From assembly GCA_026396335.1 (NCBI GenBank), contig JAPLWZ010000016.1:1-25978 (forward strand): a stretch of DNA of 25,978 nucleotides, in the 5' to 3' direction. Positions 23,934-25,978 of this stretch are shown here, in pieces. A program made the position numbers and the translations under genes. The notes under the pieces were generated by a model. The model had not been told where the DNA came from, did not search any database, and saw only the letters and a program-made list of their open reading frames with translations. Every line of letters begins with the position of its first letter. Within the stretch, counting starts at the first letter, position 1. This DNA is from Microcaldota archaeon. Its GTDB lineage: Archaea > Micrarchaeota > Micrarchaeia > Anstonellales > Anstonellaceae.

Positions 23934-24803
23934 CTAAACGCTTATCTTCAATCCGTCAACTGCAATAAGAGTGTTGGGAAAAATCTTTTTCGCCTCATCA
24001 AGAAGGGGCGTTGTGTCCCTGTACCTGCCTGATATGTGCGTGAGGAGGAGTTTGCCTGCGCCTGCTTTTTTTGCCACTGCTGCTGCCTGCGCTGCGGTTG
24101 AGTGGTGCGCCTCTTTTGCTTCCTCTTTCTTGTCCTCTGCGAATGTGGATTCGTGAATTAGGAGATCTGCGCCTTTTGCCGCTTTTGCAACTGATGCAGA
24201 GGGCGCCGTGTCGCCAGTGTAAATGATTTTCTTTCCTGCCTGTTTGTAAGTGATGCTTTTCAGGAGAATTTTTTTCTTCCCGATTTTAATCTCGCCCTTT
24301 TCCTGTATTTCGCGGAACATCTGCCCCTTCAAGCCCGCCGCATGCGCTTTTTCCTCGTGGAAGCGCAAGCGTTCCTTCTCCTTAAGTGAGTAGCCGAAGC
24401 AATTCTTGTCGTGCTCCGCAATAAATGCAGAGACAGAAAACTCACCAAAGTCCGCGACTGCGCCTGCCTCTTCGAGTTCGACTATTTCCAAGAAGTCTTT
24501 TTTGTTGAATATTGCACGGCTTCCTTTGGGGCCGTAGAGAACGAGTTTTTCAGTGCGCCCGTTGAGCGCCATTGTTTCTATTAGCCCGATTGCCCCGAGG
24601 AAATGGTCCATGTGGAGATGAGTGATGAATATTGCGTTTACCTTCATGTAAGAGAGCCCGAAGCGCATCATCTGCCGCTGTGTGCCCTCGCCGCAGTCAA
24701 GAAGAAGCACGTTGCCGTTGTGGCGCACTGCTATCCCCGCGAGGTTGCGCTCCGCTGTTGGCGTGCCTGCAGATGTGCCGAGCATGGTTACTTCGAATGA
24801 CAT
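23934..24803 (-). CDS. rnz: ribonuclease Z (tRNA 3' endonuclease)
   Basis: It cleaves tRNA precursors after the discriminator base, needed here because tRNA-Leu lacks an encoded CCA. The 289-residue metallo-beta-lactamase-fold protein has the zinc motif HLHMDH (H62, H64, D66, H67 within ITHLHMDHFLGAIGL), IYTGDTAPS, LLIHESTF, AHHSTAAQAA and the final LLLTHISGRY. These are the family signatures in the expected order, including the short form seen in archaea. A TATA-like GTTTAAC centred about 27 bp upstream overlaps the end of the methyltransferase-like gene and suggests a leaderless transcript. Confidence 0.94.
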   Translation of the reverse strand: MSFEVTMLGTSAGTPTAERNLAGIAVRHNGNVLLLDCGEGTQRQMMRFGLSYMKVNAIFITHLHMDHFLGAIGLIETMALNGRTEKLVLYGPKGSRAIFNKKDFLEIVELEEAGAVADFGEFSVSAFIAEHDKNCFGYSLKEKERLRFHEEKAHAAGLKGQMFREIQEKGEIKIGKKKILLKSITYKQAGKKIIYTGDTAPSASVAKAAKGADLLIHESTFAEDKKEEAKEAHHSTAAQAAAVAKKAGAGKLLLTHISGRYRDTTPLLDEAKKIFPNTLIAVDGLKISV

Positions 24804-24828
24804 GGAATAAGTAGGCAGAGAAGCGCTG

Positions 24829-25623
24829 TTAAACCTTCGCGTCAGCCCTTATCAGATTAGGCGCATCCGAATGGAAAAGAATTACTGTATTGAAAAACAG
24901 GTCTGGATAAACCCCAATTGTGAACCCCCTCTTGGTAAGGGTTTTTTTGACGTTTTTGATATTGAATCCGGCAAGAGGGACATCTGCCGCCAGGATGCCG
25001 CCTTTTTCAAGGCAGTACGCATACTTCAGGAGACGTTCTTTCAGCAACTGAGGCCCCTGGTAATATGCTGCCCCCAGCACTGAAACTATTACATCCTGCG
25101 TCTTAGGGGGGGCATACGTTTCGGAATTGCCAATAAATATAGAATCGATATTGCTATCGCGGAGTTCCGGGAACCACGTCAGGGAAGTGGCTGTCGTTTC
25201 AGATTCTATACCCCGATCCGCAAGCATGCGCTTGATTTCCTTGAGAAAAATTCCACTGCCCGCCCCATCGTCCATTATCCGCAGGGGTCTCCCGGTGCGG
25301 CTTTTGGAGATTTGCACTAGAATATCGATCAGCTCCTTTGAAACAAACCCGAGGTGCATCCAGGGGTAATTGAAATGGGCGTTATAATGCGCATAGCCCC
25401 TTGTTGTCTGGTAAAACGATTTGTAAACGGGCTCGCGCGCGTTAATGTCCTTTTCCTTCGCATTCTTAAGACACTGGACGGACACACCGTAGAGTTCCTC
25501 GGAAGAATTCAGCTTCTTCCATATCGTCTCAACCTGAAGCTCAGCCATTTTGAGAATTCCTTTGCAAGTGGCGGTTTGCACAGAATTTACGGAGATTTCA
25601 CCAGGGGTTTTCTTCAGTTTCAT
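24829..25623 (-). CDS. class I SAM-dependent methyltransferase-like protein
   Basis: The 264-residue product has a Rossmann-type glycine motif at about 118-124 (RIMDDGAGSGIFLKEI). Later strands follow that fit a methyltransferase core (DVIVSVLGAAYYQGP, EKGGILAADVPLAGFN). An N-terminal region of about 100 residues contains an aromatic stretch (GYAHYNAHFNYPWMH) that may form the substrate lid. The substrate is unknown, and no close family is recognised. The ATG at 25623 is preceded by GGTG and, further upstream, a TTTAAAA element. The stop is 25 bp before rnz. Confidence 0.7.
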   Translation of the reverse strand: MKLKKTPGEISVNSVQTATCKGILKMAELQVETIWKKLNSSEELYGVSVQCLKNAKEKDINAREPVYKSFYQTTRGYAHYNAHFNYPWMHLGFVSKELIDILVQISKSRTGRPLRIMDDGAGSGIFLKEIKRMLADRGIESETTATSLTWFPELRDSNIDSIFIGNSETYAPPKTQDVIVSVLGAAYYQGPQLLKERLLKYAYCLEKGGILAADVPLAGFNIKNVKKTLTKRGFTIGVYPDLFFNTVILFHSDAPNLIRADAKV

Positions 25624-25692
25624 AACACCAGCCTAAGCTGGGAATATGGTAATACGTGTTTTTAAATGATGTATCGGCTGCCGTGATTTTTT

Positions 25693-25978
25693 TCAGTCCT
25701 TGCTCTTGAGAAGGTAGGCACCCGTGATTATTATCACGATTACAAGTGCGGTGAGCGTGATCAATGGATTATCCTCTAGGAATGCGACCGGGTCGTTTGA
25801 GTTGCCTTCTGGCTTGAGCGAGTCGAGGAAATTCCGGTCTGCAGAAAGGTTGGCGATTTGCGTGAGATCCGCCTGTGCGGTTCCATTTGATGCGCTTGCT
25901 GTGCCGTTAACGTTTGAGCCGTTGCCAAGCAGGGCGTTTTTGAACGAGGTTATCAGATCGGTTGCGGATTCCTGTGCG
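25693..25978 (-). CDS. C-terminal part of a membrane-anchored surface protein (partial)
   Basis: An open minus-strand frame enters from the window edge and ends at TGA 25693-25695, giving 95 codons. It reads a Ser/Thr/Asn/Gly-rich stretch with potential N-glycosylation sequons (NGS, NGT), then a membrane helix (LITLTALVIVIIITGAYLL) and a short KSKD tail. This is the usual end of an archaeal cell-surface protein. The main part lies outside the window, so the family cannot be named. Confidence 0.7.
   Translation of the reverse strand, partial: AQESATDLITSFKNALLGNGSNVNGTASASNGTAQADLTQIANLSADRNFLDSLKPEGNSNDPVAFLEDNPLITLTALVIVIIITGAYLLKSKD

Overview
The window comes from an archaeon, most likely a DPANN-type lineage such as Diapherotrites or Micrarchaeota; the lineage is inferred and the exact phylum is not certain. 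Archaeal marks are a GMP synthase split into two genes, a class III (QxxxE) prepilin, a geranylgeranyl reductase for ether lipids, an RPA-type OB-fold protein, a tRNA-Leu with an intron at 37/38, TATA boxes about 27 bp before leaderless start codons, and many membrane-anchored Ig-like surface proteins.

Layout. 1-6886 (minus): two paralogous surface proteins built from Ig-like domains, the first cut by the window edge, with matching promoters and ribosome-binding sites. 6971-8162 (plus): a geranylgeranyl reductase family gene interrupted by one frameshift. 8169-9806 (minus): a PfkB sugar kinase followed by NAD kinase. 9861-10844 (plus): an RPA-like single-strand DNA-binding protein. A single TATA box at 9831-9838 appears to serve both the kinase and the RPA-like gene. 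10897-11349 (minus): a class III prepilin. 11501-12886 (plus): a membrane-anchored secreted protein.

12897-18223 reads as a compact integrated element of about 5.3 kb. It is bounded by a 13-bp direct repeat, of which 12 bp are the 3' end of the neighbouring tRNA-Leu(CAA). It holds a single-chain type IIG restriction-modification enzyme, a small membrane protein, about 570 bp of repeat-rich non-coding DNA and a tyrosine integrase with a C-terminal zinc ribbon. The integrase promoter lies next to the tRNA end. This is the most interesting object in the window: a minimal tRNA-integrated defence island.

18212-25978 (minus): tRNA-Leu with a palindromic element upstream, both GMP synthase subunits, a surface protein with a His-rich tail, a run of three prepilin-like genes (one frameshifted) behind an M42 aminopeptidase, RNase Z, a SAM-dependent methyltransferase-like protein, and the C-terminal part of another membrane-anchored protein. 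The chromosomal genes are mostly housekeeping (nucleotide, cofactor, tRNA and peptide metabolism) mixed with envelope and pilus genes. I saw no rRNA, CRISPR array or insertion sequence.
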